Positions 29,156-39,447 of a DNA stretch of 64,000 bases are shown in pieces. The notes beneath the pieces are model-generated. The model ran no database searches. It had not been told where the DNA came from and worked only from the letters and a program-made list of their open reading frames with translations. Source of the stretch: Stutzerimonas stutzeri KOS6 (GTDB lineage Bacteria > Pseudomonadota > Gammaproteobacteria > Pseudomonadales > Pseudomonadaceae); contig NZ_KK020676.1 in assembly GCF_000307775.2 (NCBI RefSeq), forward strand, positions 2,026,884 to 2,090,883, written 5' to 3'. Within the stretch, counting starts at the first letter, position 1, and every line of letters begins with the position of its first letter. Made by a program: the position numbers and the translations under genes.

Positions 29156-30001
29156 TCACTGGCTGCTCAGCGCGAAGTTGGGCAGCGACTCCACCGGCTG
29201 GCTGAAGCGAAACGGAATGGACAGCATCGACTTGCCGTAGGGCTTCTGCACCACGAAGTGCAGATGCGGGCCGGTGCTGCGACCGGTGCTTCCGGACTTG
29301 CCCAGCAGTGTGCCGACCTCGACCCGTTGCCCCGGACTGACCCGCACCGAGCCGCGGCTCAGGTGCAGGTAGGCGCTGTGCGTGCCGTCGTCATGCTCGA
29401 TGCGCACGTAGTTGCCGGCAGGGTCCGGCAGACGCCCCGCCTGACCGTTGCGAACCTTCACCACGGTACCCGCACGCGCAGCGGCGATCGGCGTGCCGAC
29501 CGGCATGGCGACATCGACTGCGTAACGACCGCTCGGCGAGTTGTGGCTGAAGTCGCCTCCCGCGCCCTGGGATATTCGAAAAGGGCCGCCTCGCCAGGGC
29601 AAGGCGTAGGCCTGCCCATCGACCGAGCCGGGCTGGTCGGGCTCCGGGGAGTACAGCAGGGCATAGCTGAATGCATGCTTGAACATGATCGGCCCGCCTG
29701 CCTGACGCTTGCTCAGCGTGGCCACGCGTACCCGGCTGTTGGCCGGCACGGTCTTGCGGATCACGCCTTTGCCAACGCCCGCCACGTTGACCATGCGCGT
29801 CAGACGAAGCGTGACCTCGACCGGCACCTGCAGGGTGTTGCTGACATCCATCGCCTTGCCGCTGCCGGCTCGGCTGACGAACAGCCGCACGCTGCCGGGC
29901 TTGTCGGTGGCTTTCGGTTGGGTAGAAGCCTGGGCCGAGTACAGCGGGGCGAGGCCCAGCAGGAAAAGAAGCGAGTACAGAAGCGGTTGCGAAGAGAGCA
30001 T
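29156..30001 (-). CDS. M23-family peptidoglycan metallopeptidase (exported)
   Basis: 281 aa. Signal peptide MLSSQPLLYSLLFLLGLAPL with cleavage near SAQA. The C-terminal LytM domain contains RYAVDVAMPVGTPIAAA, HSAYLHLSRG and the zinc HxH motif GPHLHFVV; the first zinc His is probably the one in FSHNSP. Probably an endopeptidase or an EnvC/NlpD-like factor in the periplasm; no LysM or coiled coil is seen. It converges on the cytochrome gene (7-bp gap). Confidence 0.88.
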   Translation of the reverse strand: MLSSQPLLYSLLFLLGLAPLYSAQASTQPKATDKPGSVRLFVSRAGSGKAMDVSNTLQVPVEVTLRLTRMVNVAGVGKGVIRKTVPANSRVRVATLSKRQAGGPIMFKHAFSYALLYSPEPDQPGSVDGQAYALPWRGGPFRISQGAGGDFSHNSPSGRYAVDVAMPVGTPIAAARAGTVVKVRNGQAGRLPDPAGNYVRIEHDDGTHSAYLHLSRGSVRVSPGQRVEVGTLLGKSGSTGRSTGPHLHFVVQKPYGKSMLSIPFRFSQPVESLPNFALSSQ

Positions 30002-30189
30002 GGCGTGTGATCCGTCACGGAAGAAGCTGCCGGCGACGAGCAGAACGAGTCCGTTGGTTGGTTAGGTGAGCCGCGCTGGTTTTGGGACTTGAGTCACACA
30101 CCGAGGTTCACTACCGCAGGTCGCTTTTTGCTGGCTGACGGGCGACTCGCCCCCGGCATGACCGGGGCCGAGCCGCCCGACGGATCAGT

Positions 30190-32340
30190 TCACTCGTCCG
30201 CCTTGATCAGTTCCAGCAGCAACAGCGAACGGCCGGTCACGGCATATTCGTCGTTGAAGTTGAAGCGCTCCGGCCGGGCGCTCGGGTGGTTGGTGTCGAT
30301 CAGGCGGTTCCAGTAGATGCCCTGGGGCACCTCCGGCAAGGTGAAGTTCACCAGGTCATGATAGGCGTTGACGATCAGCAGCAGGGTCGCATCGGAGCCT
30401 GCACGGCGGATGCCGGTGGGTTGGGCGCGACCGTCGAGCAACATGCCCATACAGCGATTGTTGGCGTCTTCCCATTGCTCGATGGACATTTCTTCGGCAT
30501 GGGGCGCAAGCCAGGTGACGTCCTTCACGCCCAGCTCTTCGTTGTAGGCGCCCACCAGAAAGCGCCCGCGACGCAGCATTGGGAAGCGTTGGCGCAGCCG
30601 GATGAGCTTGCGTGCGAAACCCAGCAGGCCGTAGCTTTCTTCGCTGATATCCCAGTTCACCCAGCCGATTTCGCTGTCCTGGCAATAGGCGTTGTTGTTG
30701 CCGTGCTGGGTGCGGGCGAATTCATCGCCGGCGACGATCATCGGCGTACCCTGGGAGAACAGCAGCGTGGCGAGGAAATTGCGCATCTGCCGATAGCGCA
30801 GCTCGTTGATCTCCGGGTCGTCGGTATGGCCTTCGACGCCGTGGTTCCACGACAGGTTGTTGTCGCTGCCGTCGCGGTTGCCTTCGTCGTTGTCCTCGTT
30901 GTGCTTGTGGTTGTAGGACACCAGGTCCTTCAACGTGAAGCCATCATGGGCGGTAACGAAGTTGATCGAGCTGAAGGGCCGGCGTCCGCGCTGGTTGAAC
31001 AGATCGCCGGAGCCGGTGAGGCGGCTGGCAAAGTCGGCAAGCTGCCCGTCATCGCCTTTCCAGAACGCCCGTGCGGTATCGCGGTACTGATCGTTCCATT
31101 CTGCCCAGCCAGGCGGGAAACGTCCTACCTGATACCCCCCGGGGCCGCAGTCCCAAGGCTCGGCAATCAGCTTGGTCTTGGCCAGCACCGGGTCCTGGCG
31201 GCAGGCCACCAGGAAGCTGTGGCGCTCGTCGAAACCTTCATGCTCGCGCCCGAGAATGGTCGCCAGATCGAAGCGGAAGCCGTCGACGTGCATCTCGGTG
31301 GCCCAGTAGCGCAGCGAGTCGGTGACCATCTGCAACACGCAGGGATGACTCATGTCCAGCGTGTTGCCGGTGCCGGAATCGTTGATGTAGTAGCGCTTGT
31401 CGTCCGGCATCAGGCGGTAGTAGGAAGCGTTGTCGATGCCGCGCATGGACAGCGTCGGCCCCAGCTCGTTGCCTTCGGCGGTGTGGTTGTAGACCACGTC
31501 GAGTATCACCTCCAGGTCGGCGTTGTGCAGATGCGCGACCATTTCCTTGAACTCGGTGATCTTGCCGCTGGCCAGGTACTTGGGATGCGGCGCGAAGAAC
31601 GCGATGCTGTTGTAGCCCCAGTAGTTGGTCATGCCTTTCTCCAGCAGGTGCTGGTCCTGCACGAAGGCATGAATCGGCAGGAATTCGATCGAGGAGACGC
31701 CGAGCTTGCGGATGTAGTCGATCACTTCCGGCGTCTTGAGCCCGGCGAAGGTGCCGCGCACATCGTCGGCGACCGCCGGGTGGCGCATGGTGTAACCACG
31801 CACGTGGGTTTCGTAGATGATCGTCTGATCCCAGGGGACCTGCACCGGATGATCCCGACCCCAGGTGAACGCCGGGTCGATGATCTTGCATTTCGGCACG
31901 AACGGCGCGCTGTCACGCTCGTCGAAGCTGAGATCGCCATCGGCATGGCCGATGGTGTAGCCGAACAGTGCTTCCGACCAGCGCAGCTCGCCAACCAGCT
32001 GCTTGGCATAAGGGTCGATCAGCAGCTTGTTCGGATTGAAGCGGTGGCCGTTCTCCGGGTCGTAGGGACCATGCACGCGGTATCCGTAGATCTGGCCGGG
32101 ATGAGCGTCGGGCAGATAGCCGTGCCATATCTCGTCGGTGTACTCGGGCAGCTCGATGCGCTCCAGTTCGGTTTCGCCACTGGAGTCGAACAGACACAGC
32201 TCCACCTTGGTGGCATGCGCGGAGAAAATGGCGAAATTCACGCCCAGCCCGTCCCAGGTGGCGCCGAGCGGAAAGGGCTGGCCTTCGCGGATCCTGGATG
32301 GGGTCATGACCTGTGGCGCATGGGACTTTCTCTTACTCAT
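30190..32340 (-). CDS. glgX: glycogen debranching enzyme GlgX
   Basis: 716 aa GH13_11 isoamylase-type enzyme. An N-terminal CBM48 (PLGATWDGLGVNFAIFSAHA) precedes the barrel with nucleophile Asp in GFRFDLATILG, acid/base Glu in LIAEPWDCGPGGYQVG and the third Asp in FVTAHDGFTL. It removes alpha-1,6 branches, giving maltooligosaccharides for TreY-TreZ and MalQ. Start MSKRKSHAP at 32340 with GGAG 5 nt upstream. Last gene of the glgA-treZ-malQ-treY-DUF2934-glgX run. Confidence 0.95.
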   Translation of the reverse strand: MSKRKSHAPQVMTPSRIREGQPFPLGATWDGLGVNFAIFSAHATKVELCLFDSSGETELERIELPEYTDEIWHGYLPDAHPGQIYGYRVHGPYDPENGHRFNPNKLLIDPYAKQLVGELRWSEALFGYTIGHADGDLSFDERDSAPFVPKCKIIDPAFTWGRDHPVQVPWDQTIIYETHVRGYTMRHPAVADDVRGTFAGLKTPEVIDYIRKLGVSSIEFLPIHAFVQDQHLLEKGMTNYWGYNSIAFFAPHPKYLASGKITEFKEMVAHLHNADLEVILDVVYNHTAEGNELGPTLSMRGIDNASYYRLMPDDKRYYINDSGTGNTLDMSHPCVLQMVTDSLRYWATEMHVDGFRFDLATILGREHEGFDERHSFLVACRQDPVLAKTKLIAEPWDCGPGGYQVGRFPPGWAEWNDQYRDTARAFWKGDDGQLADFASRLTGSGDLFNQRGRRPFSSINFVTAHDGFTLKDLVSYNHKHNEDNDEGNRDGSDNNLSWNHGVEGHTDDPEINELRYRQMRNFLATLLFSQGTPMIVAGDEFARTQHGNNNAYCQDSEIGWVNWDISEESYGLLGFARKLIRLRQRFPMLRRGRFLVGAYNEELGVKDVTWLAPHAEEMSIEQWEDANNRCMGMLLDGRAQPTGIRRAGSDATLLLIVNAYHDLVNFTLPEVPQGIYWNRLIDTNHPSARPERFNFNDEYAVTGRSLLLLELIKADE

Positions 32341-32439
32341 GAAATCTCCAGTGATGGATGCTCGAAGGCATGCGGGCGAGAGTGCCGACATGGGGGCGAT
32401 CATTCGACCGGTCTGCTGCGGACAAGGTGCAGCCGCCGG

Positions 32440-32784
32440 TCAGCTCTCCTTCTTCGCCCGCGGCGCGCGTGGCTTTTTGATGGTTTCCGGGGTACCGGCC
32501 TTGGCTTCGGTGTCGGCCTTCGGCGCCGCTCGGCTCGCACGCGGCGGCTTGGATGCCGGAGCAGCCTTGGCCGCCGGTGCGGTCTCGGTCTTCGCTATGG
32601 CGTCGGTGGGCTTGGTAGCGGTCTTGCGGGTACGGCCGGGGGCTTTCGTGGCGCCGCCGCCGTTCTCCGCTTCGACCAGCTTGCGGGCCATCTCCCAGTG
32701 CCGCTCTTCCTCGCCGTGGGGGCACCCCTCGGATTGCCAGATCTGATAAGCGAACTCGCGGATTCTTTGCTCTTCTGAATTCAT
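32440..32784 (-). CDS. DUF2934 protein with long basic/Ala-rich tail
   Basis: 114 aa. Residues 1-40 form the DUF2934 motif (IREFAYQIWQSEGCPHG, ERHWEMARKLVEAE). The rest is a low-complexity Lys/Ala/Pro/Thr tail ending PRAPRAKKES, reminiscent of a DNA- or polyanion-binding tail. Function unknown; DUF2934 genes often sit within trehalose/glycogen operons, as here. It overlaps the treY stop by 4 nt, with GGAG supplied from the treY end. Confidence 0.85.
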   Translation of the reverse strand: MNSEEQRIREFAYQIWQSEGCPHGEEERHWEMARKLVEAENGGGATKAPGRTRKTATKPTDAIAKTETAPAAKAAPASKPPRASRAAPKADTEAKAGTPETIKKPRAPRAKKES

Positions 32785-35591
32785 TGTTGGGGTTCTCCTT
32801 TTGCACAGATGGACGTATGCAGGACGGCGACCGAAAGTCCGTCCAGAACATGCGCAGCCTCGAGGCTGGCTCGTTGGGATGTGACTGTCGTTCCGTCGAA
32901 AAGTCGCTGGAACTCCCGACCGTCCAGCGCCTCGGGCAGCGCGATACGGGTATCGCCCCAATGTTGCTGCGGTACTTTCGGCGTTCTCTGCCCGGCCAGC
33001 AGGCCGGCTGCCAGATGCGGTACCACGACCACCAGCCACTCGCCGTCCAGTTCGCGGGCAAAGGCGAGCAGGTGCGATGCTTGGGCGCCCACCGTGGTCA
33101 GCGGCAGATAACGGCCCTCGCTGAACAGCCGCGGCTGGCTCCGACGCAACTGCAACGTGCGACTGACCACGAACTGTTTGATGTGGCCGTTGTGCCAGCT
33201 CTGCAGCAGCTGCTCGAGCGGGACGTCCAGCTCGAGGCTGGCACGGCGTGCGCCGAAGTCGACCGGCCGGCGATTGTCCGGGTCGACCAGGCTGAAGTCC
33301 CAGTATTCGGTGCCCTGGTAGAGATCGGGCAGGCCTGGGGTGGTCATGCGCAGCAGGCACTGGGCAAGGCTGTTCAGTGCGCCCGCCGGCGCCAGTTCGG
33401 TTGCCGCCGCGGCGATGTCGTCGCGCAGCACGGCACCTTCTCGACTCGCCAGAAGGTGCTCGACGTAACGCCGGCAAGCGCCTTCGTAGTTGCCATTGGG
33501 GTCGGCCCAGGTGGTGCGCAGCTTGGCCTCGCGCAGGGCTTTCTCCTGCCATTGCAGGATGCGCTCGCAGTACTGCGCCATGCCTGTCTCATCGTCGCTA
33601 CGCAGGTCGAGCGGCCAACTGCCGAGCAGAATCTGAAACAGCATCAGTTCGTCGGCAGGTGAAGGAGCCGGCCCATCGTCCTGCTGCTGGATCAGCTTGG
33701 CGGCCATGTCGCGCCAGCGGCGAACCTTGCCGGCGAACCACTCGGCACGCTCGCTGATCACGGCGATCCGCGCCCGGGTATCCTCGCCACGCTTATGGTC
33801 GTGGGTGGCGGTGGTCAGCAGGTTGCGCGGGAAATGCTCGGCGCGCTGCCGGCATTCGTCGTGGAAGGCTTGCGGCGGTGCACTGAAGTGCTGGGGGTCG
33901 AAGCCGACATCGTTGCGTGACAGCAGGATACCGGAGCGATAGCAGGCGGTATCCTCCACGGCCTTGGCTGCCGCTGGCGAAGTCAGCTGCTGGAAGCGCG
34001 TGCAGGCATAGCGGCGAATCTTGCGCAAACTGCGCGGCAGCTGCCGCAAGCTTTGGCCACCGAGCCAGCGCTGCAGATGCTCGAGCAGCGGCCAGTCAGC
34101 CTCGCCCAGCGTCGTACGGGCACCATCCAGCGCCTGCTGGAAAAATGGCTCGTCCGCCTCGCGGCGCCCCGATGCGGCGATGTAGGTGCGATAGACCGGG
34201 AAGTGGATGATCAGCTCCAGCAGCGCCCGACGGATCGCGCCGAGGGTGATGTCGCGGGTCATCACGTCACCACGCGCCACCTGCAGCAGGGCCAGGGCGA
34301 CGGTTTCGAAGTCGCCGGCCAGCGGGCCGGTCAGCACCAGTTGGCGCGCCTGGCGGGCTTCCTCCATGAAGTCGGTGGTGCGTCCGCTGGTTTCGCTCCA
34401 CAGCGCGCAGAGCGAGGATTCACCGGCAGGATCATGCTGCAGCAGCGAAACCTGATTCATGAACTCGTAGCCGGTCGTCCCGTCCACGCCCCAGTCATCG
34501 TGCAGGCGCTCGCCACCGGCGAGGATCTTCTCGACATAGATCGGCACATGGCTTTGCGCCGCTTCCGGGGGACGCCCGGCATTCAGGCGGTCGACGCGCC
34601 GACGCAGACGTCGGCAATAGCCGCGCGGGTCGGCCAGACCGTCGATATGGTCGATGCGCAGGCCATCGACCAGGCCGTCGCCGATCAGCTCGAAGATCTT
34701 CGCGTGGGTTTCCTCGAACACGACGGGGCGCTCGACCCGCAGGCCGCCCAGCTCGTTGATGTCGAAAAAACGCCGCCAGTTGATGTCATCACCCGCGGTG
34801 CGCCAGCTGGCCAGCCGGTAGTGCTGACGCTCGAGCAGTGCATGCAGGCGGCGAAAGCCTTCTTCGCTGGTCGAGTCATAGCCGTTGAGCGCCTGCTCCA
34901 GCGCCTGGCGAGTATCGGCATCCTCCAGCTGCTGGGCCAGCTCGCCGCGCAACAGTCGCGCGGTCTGGTAGGGCGCAGGTTCGGTCTTCAGTGCATCGAA
35001 GTGCTGTGCCAGGGCGCGCAACTGCGGGTGGTCGGCGGCGCGAAGCACCTCGCCATAACTCGGCGGAGTAATCGGGAAACGGTGTTCGTAGTGTTCGGCA
35101 TACAAGGCACCGGTGTCGATATCCAGACGCAACGCCACGCTTCCCTGGAGCAGGGCGTCGCCATAGTCGCTGCCAAGGAACGGCACCAGCAGCTGGCCTT
35201 CCAGCAGCGGGTCGGGTGAGTTCCACTCGATGTCGAAGAACTGCGCATAGGGGCTGCGACGGCCCCATTCGAGCACGTCCAGCCACCAGGCATTTCCGGC
35301 ACCGCCGACGGCCATGTGGTTGGACACGATATCCAGGATCAGCCCCATGCCTCTGGTCCGCAGCGCGTCGACCAGACGCTGCAGCGCGGGCTCGCCGCCC
35401 AGCTCCGGATTGATGCGGGTCGGGTCGATCACATCGTAACCGTGCATCGAGCCCGGGCGTGCCGTGAGCAACGGGGATGCATAGATGTGGCTGATGCCCA
35501 GCTCGGCGAAGTAGTCGACCAGCGCTGTGGCATCGTCCAGGGTGAAGTCGCGATGGAATTGCAGTCGCAACGTTGCGGTGAGGTCTTTCAT
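32781..35591 (-). CDS. treY: maltooligosyl trehalose synthase TreY
   Basis: 936 aa GH13_26 enzyme isomerising the reducing-end alpha-1,4 bond of maltodextrins to the alpha,alpha-1,1 bond. Opening TATLRLQFHRDFTLDDATAL, the barrel motif YASPLLTARPGSMHGYDV, Asp in GLRIDHIDGLADPRGY, Glu in YVEKIL and TATHDHKRGED. The start ATG (35591) overlaps the malQ stop by 4 nt. Together with TreZ it releases trehalose from glucan. Confidence 0.95.
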   Translation of the reverse strand: MKDLTATLRLQFHRDFTLDDATALVDYFAELGISHIYASPLLTARPGSMHGYDVIDPTRINPELGGEPALQRLVDALRTRGMGLILDIVSNHMAVGGAGNAWWLDVLEWGRRSPYAQFFDIEWNSPDPLLEGQLLVPFLGSDYGDALLQGSVALRLDIDTGALYAEHYEHRFPITPPSYGEVLRAADHPQLRALAQHFDALKTEPAPYQTARLLRGELAQQLEDADTRQALEQALNGYDSTSEEGFRRLHALLERQHYRLASWRTAGDDINWRRFFDINELGGLRVERPVVFEETHAKIFELIGDGLVDGLRIDHIDGLADPRGYCRRLRRRVDRLNAGRPPEAAQSHVPIYVEKILAGGERLHDDWGVDGTTGYEFMNQVSLLQHDPAGESSLCALWSETSGRTTDFMEEARQARQLVLTGPLAGDFETVALALLQVARGDVMTRDITLGAIRRALLELIIHFPVYRTYIAASGRREADEPFFQQALDGARTTLGEADWPLLEHLQRWLGGQSLRQLPRSLRKIRRYACTRFQQLTSPAAAKAVEDTACYRSGILLSRNDVGFDPQHFSAPPQAFHDECRQRAEHFPRNLLTTATHDHKRGEDTRARIAVISERAEWFAGKVRRWRDMAAKLIQQQDDGPAPSPADELMLFQILLGSWPLDLRSDDETGMAQYCERILQWQEKALREAKLRTTWADPNGNYEGACRRYVEHLLASREGAVLRDDIAAAATELAPAGALNSLAQCLLRMTTPGLPDLYQGTEYWDFSLVDPDNRRPVDFGARRASLELDVPLEQLLQSWHNGHIKQFVVSRTLQLRRSQPRLFSEGRYLPLTTVGAQASHLLAFARELDGEWLVVVVPHLAAGLLAGQRTPKVPQQHWGDTRIALPEALDGREFQRLFDGTTVTSQRASLEAAHVLDGLSVAVLHTSICAKGEPQQ

Positions 35592-37663
35592 CGATGCGCA
35601 GCTCCACGATGGTTGCGGCGGGCCTGCGCGAGGCATTCGAGGCGGCGCCGGCTGGCTTCTCCGTCGAGCAGCGTCGCGCTGTCGCCGGGGTAGCGGCGTC
35701 GCCAGTTGGGATGGGTTTCGACAATGCCGGGCATGTTGGCCTGCTCCTCCAGACCGAGGGCATCCTCGATGGGCAGCAGCACCAGCGGTGCCGGCGTGTG
35801 ACCGAGAAAACAGGCGGCGGCATCCACGGCCTGCTCCGCGCTCAAAAGGTGTTCGGGATTCTTTCCGCTGTCTTCGCAGAGCACCCGGTTCAGGCCGGCA
35901 CGCTCGTGTTCGCGCGAGTGCCGTTGCTTGGCGCGATCCTGTTCCTGAACCTGGCCGACCTTGATGCGCCAGTCGATATCGTGGCCGTTCCACCAGCCCG
36001 CCAGCGGCGGGATGTCATGGGTGGTGGTGGTCGCCAGCGCCTGGGGCGAGTACTGCCCTGCACGCTGGAAATGCCCGTCGTGCTGTTCGAACAGCAGCAC
36101 GCGCATGCCGAGAATGCCGCGCGCGGCGAGCACGTCACGCAGGCCCGGAGGTATGGTCCCCAGGTCCTCGCCGAGGATCACCGCCCGGTGCCGCCAGGCT
36201 TCCAGGCACAGCAGCCGGAGCATCTCGTCGAACGGGAAGTTCAGGTACACGCCATGCCTGGGATCGGCACTGGCGGGCATCACCCAGAGGCGCTTGAGCC
36301 CCAGCACGTGGTCGATCCGCATGCCTCCGGAGTGGGCCAGGTTGGCGCGCAGCATCTCGATGAAGGCACGGAAGCCATTCTGCCTCAGTCCCCACGGCGA
36401 GAAGGCGGAGATGCCCCAGTTCTGGCCGTCGCGGTTCATGATGTCGGGCGGTGCCCCCACGCTCAGCGAGGCCAGCAGTTCAGCCTGTCGGCTCCAAGCC
36501 TGGCTGCCTCCACCATCGGCGCCCACGGCCAGGTCGGAGATCAGGCCGATACGCATGCCGGCACTGCGCGCTGCCACGTGGGCACGTTCCAGCCCACGGG
36601 CCATCAGCCACTGGCCGAACGCGTGGTAGCTGACCTCGTCGGCATGCTCGCGAGCGAACGCCTCCACGGCCGGGCTCGCCGGGTCGCGGTAGTCGTCCGG
36701 CCAGTCGTTCCATTGCTGCGGATGCCCTTGCGCATCGCGCAGATGGTCATGCAGCGCTTCGAAACGGCAGTGATTTTCCAGCGCTTCGCCGCCGCTCGCG
36801 CGAAAGATGTCGAAGTCCGCCTGCTGGGCGTTGCCGCCGGTGCGAAAGTCGTCGAACAGACGTCGCAGCAGTTGCTGGCGCGTCCGGGATACGGCCGGCC
36901 AGTCGATCAGGTCGAGACGCTCCAGGCGCTGCAGTTCTTCACCCAGCCCGCAGGATTCGATGGCCTGGCGCAGGGGCCGCTCGCCGAGTATCGAACCCGG
37001 CGCGGCATGCAGCACGTTGTAGAACAAGCGGCTGGATGGCGAATAGGGACTGTACTGATCGAGGTGCGCGCCGAACATCGCATGCACCGGACTGATGCCC
37101 AGCGCATCGGCGCCTTGCGCGGCAGCGCTACGGACCAGCGTTTCCAGTGCCTGGGTATCACCAAGGCCTCCATCGCCGGGGCGCCGCAGGCCGTACAGCT
37201 GCGCGGTCAGGCCCCAGGCGCCGGTTCCGGCTATTTCCGCGACCGTGGGGCAGGAGCGGGGGGCGACGGCAACCGTCAGTTGGTATTTGTCGATGGTCAG
37301 CCGGTAGTAGCCGGGTGTGTCGATGGCCGGCAAGCGAGCCTGTTCGTCGAGCGAGCCATGTCGAACGCTTCCGTCTTCGCCTTCCAGCTCGAAGGAGCTC
37401 GACGGCGGGAAGAACGTGGCCAGTTCCAGGGCGGCATGCTGGTCGCAGGTCAGCAGCGGTGGAACGCCACCGTGATTGTTCTTGTGCGCGAGGATTTCCA
37501 GACTGGCGTCGATGTCCTCGGCGCTTTCCGCTGTCAACCCGAGGCAGGCGAGTACCTGCCGCAGCACCGCTGGCTCCACGCGCTGCTGGCAGTTGTCGGC
37601 GTCGACCCAGTCGATGGACAAGCCAGCGGCTTCGGCCAGGCGGATCAGGGATGCGTCGCTCAT
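35588..37663 (-). CDS. malQ: 4-alpha-glucanotransferase (amylomaltase)
   Basis: 691 aa GH77 enzyme that disproportionates maltooligosaccharides and recycles short ones into TreY/GlgX substrates. Catalytic motifs: Asp in MRIDHVLGLKRLW, Glu in ILGEDLGTIPPGL and Asp in TTTHDIPPLAGWW. The long N-terminal domain (residues ~1-150) is typical of proteobacterial MalQ. It overlaps treZ and treY by 4 nt each. Confidence 0.94.
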   Translation of the reverse strand: MSDASLIRLAEAAGLSIDWVDADNCQQRVEPAVLRQVLACLGLTAESAEDIDASLEILAHKNNHGGVPPLLTCDQHAALELATFFPPSSSFELEGEDGSVRHGSLDEQARLPAIDTPGYYRLTIDKYQLTVAVAPRSCPTVAEIAGTGAWGLTAQLYGLRRPGDGGLGDTQALETLVRSAAAQGADALGISPVHAMFGAHLDQYSPYSPSSRLFYNVLHAAPGSILGERPLRQAIESCGLGEELQRLERLDLIDWPAVSRTRQQLLRRLFDDFRTGGNAQQADFDIFRASGGEALENHCRFEALHDHLRDAQGHPQQWNDWPDDYRDPASPAVEAFAREHADEVSYHAFGQWLMARGLERAHVAARSAGMRIGLISDLAVGADGGGSQAWSRQAELLASLSVGAPPDIMNRDGQNWGISAFSPWGLRQNGFRAFIEMLRANLAHSGGMRIDHVLGLKRLWVMPASADPRHGVYLNFPFDEMLRLLCLEAWRHRAVILGEDLGTIPPGLRDVLAARGILGMRVLLFEQHDGHFQRAGQYSPQALATTTTHDIPPLAGWWNGHDIDWRIKVGQVQEQDRAKQRHSREHERAGLNRVLCEDSGKNPEHLLSAEQAVDAAACFLGHTPAPLVLLPIEDALGLEEQANMPGIVETHPNWRRRYPGDSATLLDGEASRRRLECLAQARRNHRGAAHR

Positions 37664-39435
37664 ATGGCTTTCTCCAGATACAGCTTGGCCATACGAGGCG
37701 CTAGCAGATCTTGCGCCTGGTCGGTCGATTGGCGACTGGCGAAGAGCAGCGTGGCGGCTTCCGGGGCAGCATGCAGCGGCACATCCGCGTCGCTCAGATT
37801 CAGCTCCAGCCGCAGGCGACAGCCATCGCCGAGCTGCCAGCGGGTCATGACGGCGGCTTCGCCCAGTACCCTGGAGTCGAGAAAGCGGGCACCCGGCAGG
37901 CGCGGCACGATCTCGGCATGGCGGATCCTCAGCAGTTGGCGGTACAGCGCGTACCAGTCGGCGTGGCCCGGCTCGTTGCGGGCGGTGAAGTCGGGGCGTG
38001 AATCCTCGAAGGTGGATACGGCATTGGGATCGGGAATCCGCTCGCGGGTCGCCTCGTCGGCGAACTCGGCAAATTCGGCGAACTCGTTGCGACGGCCTTC
38101 ACGCACGGCATCGGCCAGCTCCCCGTGATGGCTGGTGAAGAACAGGAAAGGCTGCCGCGCACCCCATTCCTCGCCCATGAACAGCAGCGGCACCATCGGC
38201 GACAGCAACAGCACGGCGGTCGCGGCCCGGAGTGCGTCCGGATCGGCGAGGCTTACCAGACGCTCGCCGAAGGCGCGGTTGCCGGTCTGGTCATGATTCT
38301 GCAGGAACAGCACGAACGACGTCGGCGACAGATGGCCGCTGGGCTCACCGCGGCCCTCGCCGCGACGGTTGTTCTGGCCCTGATAGATGAAGCCTTCGCC
38401 GAGAAAGCGCGCCAGCTTGGTGGTCGCGTCCTGATGGTAGTCGGCGTAATAGCCCTGGCTCTCGTCGGTGAGCAGCGTGTGCAGCACGTTGTGGCCGTCA
38501 TCGTTCCACTGCGCGGTGAAGCCCTGGCTGAGCAGGCTGGAGCGGTTGTCCTCGTTCTCCAGCACCAGATGCACGTGGCGGCCCGGCTCGACGCTGGCAT
38601 GCACGCGGCTGGCCAGCTCGGTGAGGAAGCTGCGGTCGGTGATGGCGTGCACCGCGTCGAACCGCAGCCCGTCGAAGCGGTAATCCATCAGCCACATCAG
38701 TGCGTTGTCGATGAAGAAGTCGCGTACTTCACGGCGCCGGAAATCGATGGCGTCGCCCCAGGGCGTCTGCTGATCGTGGCGGAAGAAGTGCTTGGCATAA
38801 CGGCCAAGGTAGTTGCCGTCCGGACCGAAGTGGTTGTAGACGACGTCCAGGAAGACCATCAGCCCGAGGCCGTGGGCGGTGTCGATCAGATGCTTGAGTT
38901 CTTCCGGGCTGCCGTAGGCCGCTTCCGGGGCATAGGGCAGCACGCCGTCGTAGCCCCAGTTCCGGTCGCCGGGAAACTCGGCGATCGGCATCAGCTCGAT
39001 AGCCGTGACACCGAGGTTGGCCAGCTCCGCCAGGTGCAGTTCCATCGCCCGGTAGCCGCCGTACAGGCCCACATGCATCTCATAAAGCACGGTTTCGTGC
39101 CAGGGCCGGCCCTGCCACTGGCCGTTGCGCCATAGATAGTCGTTACCGGTATCGACCACCAGGCTTGGCGTGTGAATGTCACCGGCTTGCGCGCGCGAGG
39201 CGGGGTCCGGCACGTGGAGTTCGTCGTCGATCAGGAAGCGGTAGAGCGTTCCGGCACCATAGGGCGCATCGATGCTGTACCAGCCATCTTCTGCGGCGAT
39301 CATTGGCAGCGTTTGTGCGCCTACTACGATCAGACTGACGTTTCGTGCATCTGGTGCCCAGAGGCGGAAGCGGGTGGTCCCGCTATCCAGCAACTCCGGC
39401 CCGTGATGCCCGATATAGGCACGCTGCTTCTGCAT
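37660..39435 (-). CDS. treZ: malto-oligosyltrehalose trehalohydrolase TreZ
   Basis: 591 aa GH13_10 enzyme that cleaves trehalose from maltooligosyl-trehalose. N-terminal CBM48-like region (TTRFRLWAPDARNVSLIV), Asp in GLRFDAVHAI, Glu in LVLENEDN and Asp in QNHDQTGNRAFGERL. A short Phe/Glu repeat, EFAEFAEFADEA, occurs near residue 455 where homologs usually have a single EFxxFxW. Start ATG 39435, 12 nt after the glgA stop. Confidence 0.94.
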   Translation of the reverse strand: MQKQRAYIGHHGPELLDSGTTRFRLWAPDARNVSLIVVGAQTLPMIAAEDGWYSIDAPYGAGTLYRFLIDDELHVPDPASRAQAGDIHTPSLVVDTGNDYLWRNGQWQGRPWHETVLYEMHVGLYGGYRAMELHLAELANLGVTAIELMPIAEFPGDRNWGYDGVLPYAPEAAYGSPEELKHLIDTAHGLGLMVFLDVVYNHFGPDGNYLGRYAKHFFRHDQQTPWGDAIDFRRREVRDFFIDNALMWLMDYRFDGLRFDAVHAITDRSFLTELASRVHASVEPGRHVHLVLENEDNRSSLLSQGFTAQWNDDGHNVLHTLLTDESQGYYADYHQDATTKLARFLGEGFIYQGQNNRRGEGRGEPSGHLSPTSFVLFLQNHDQTGNRAFGERLVSLADPDALRAATAVLLLSPMVPLLFMGEEWGARQPFLFFTSHHGELADAVREGRRNEFAEFAEFADEATRERIPDPNAVSTFEDSRPDFTARNEPGHADWYALYRQLLRIRHAEIVPRLPGARFLDSRVLGEAAVMTRWQLGDGCRLRLELNLSDADVPLHAAPEAATLLFASRQSTDQAQDLLAPRMAKLYLEKAI

Positions 39436-39447
39436 TGAACACCCTCT

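Noticed and set aside
35594..38128. 844-aa plus-strand ORF opposite malQ and treZ
   Set aside because: Spans two overlapping real genes on the other strand; composition is that of an antisense shadow.
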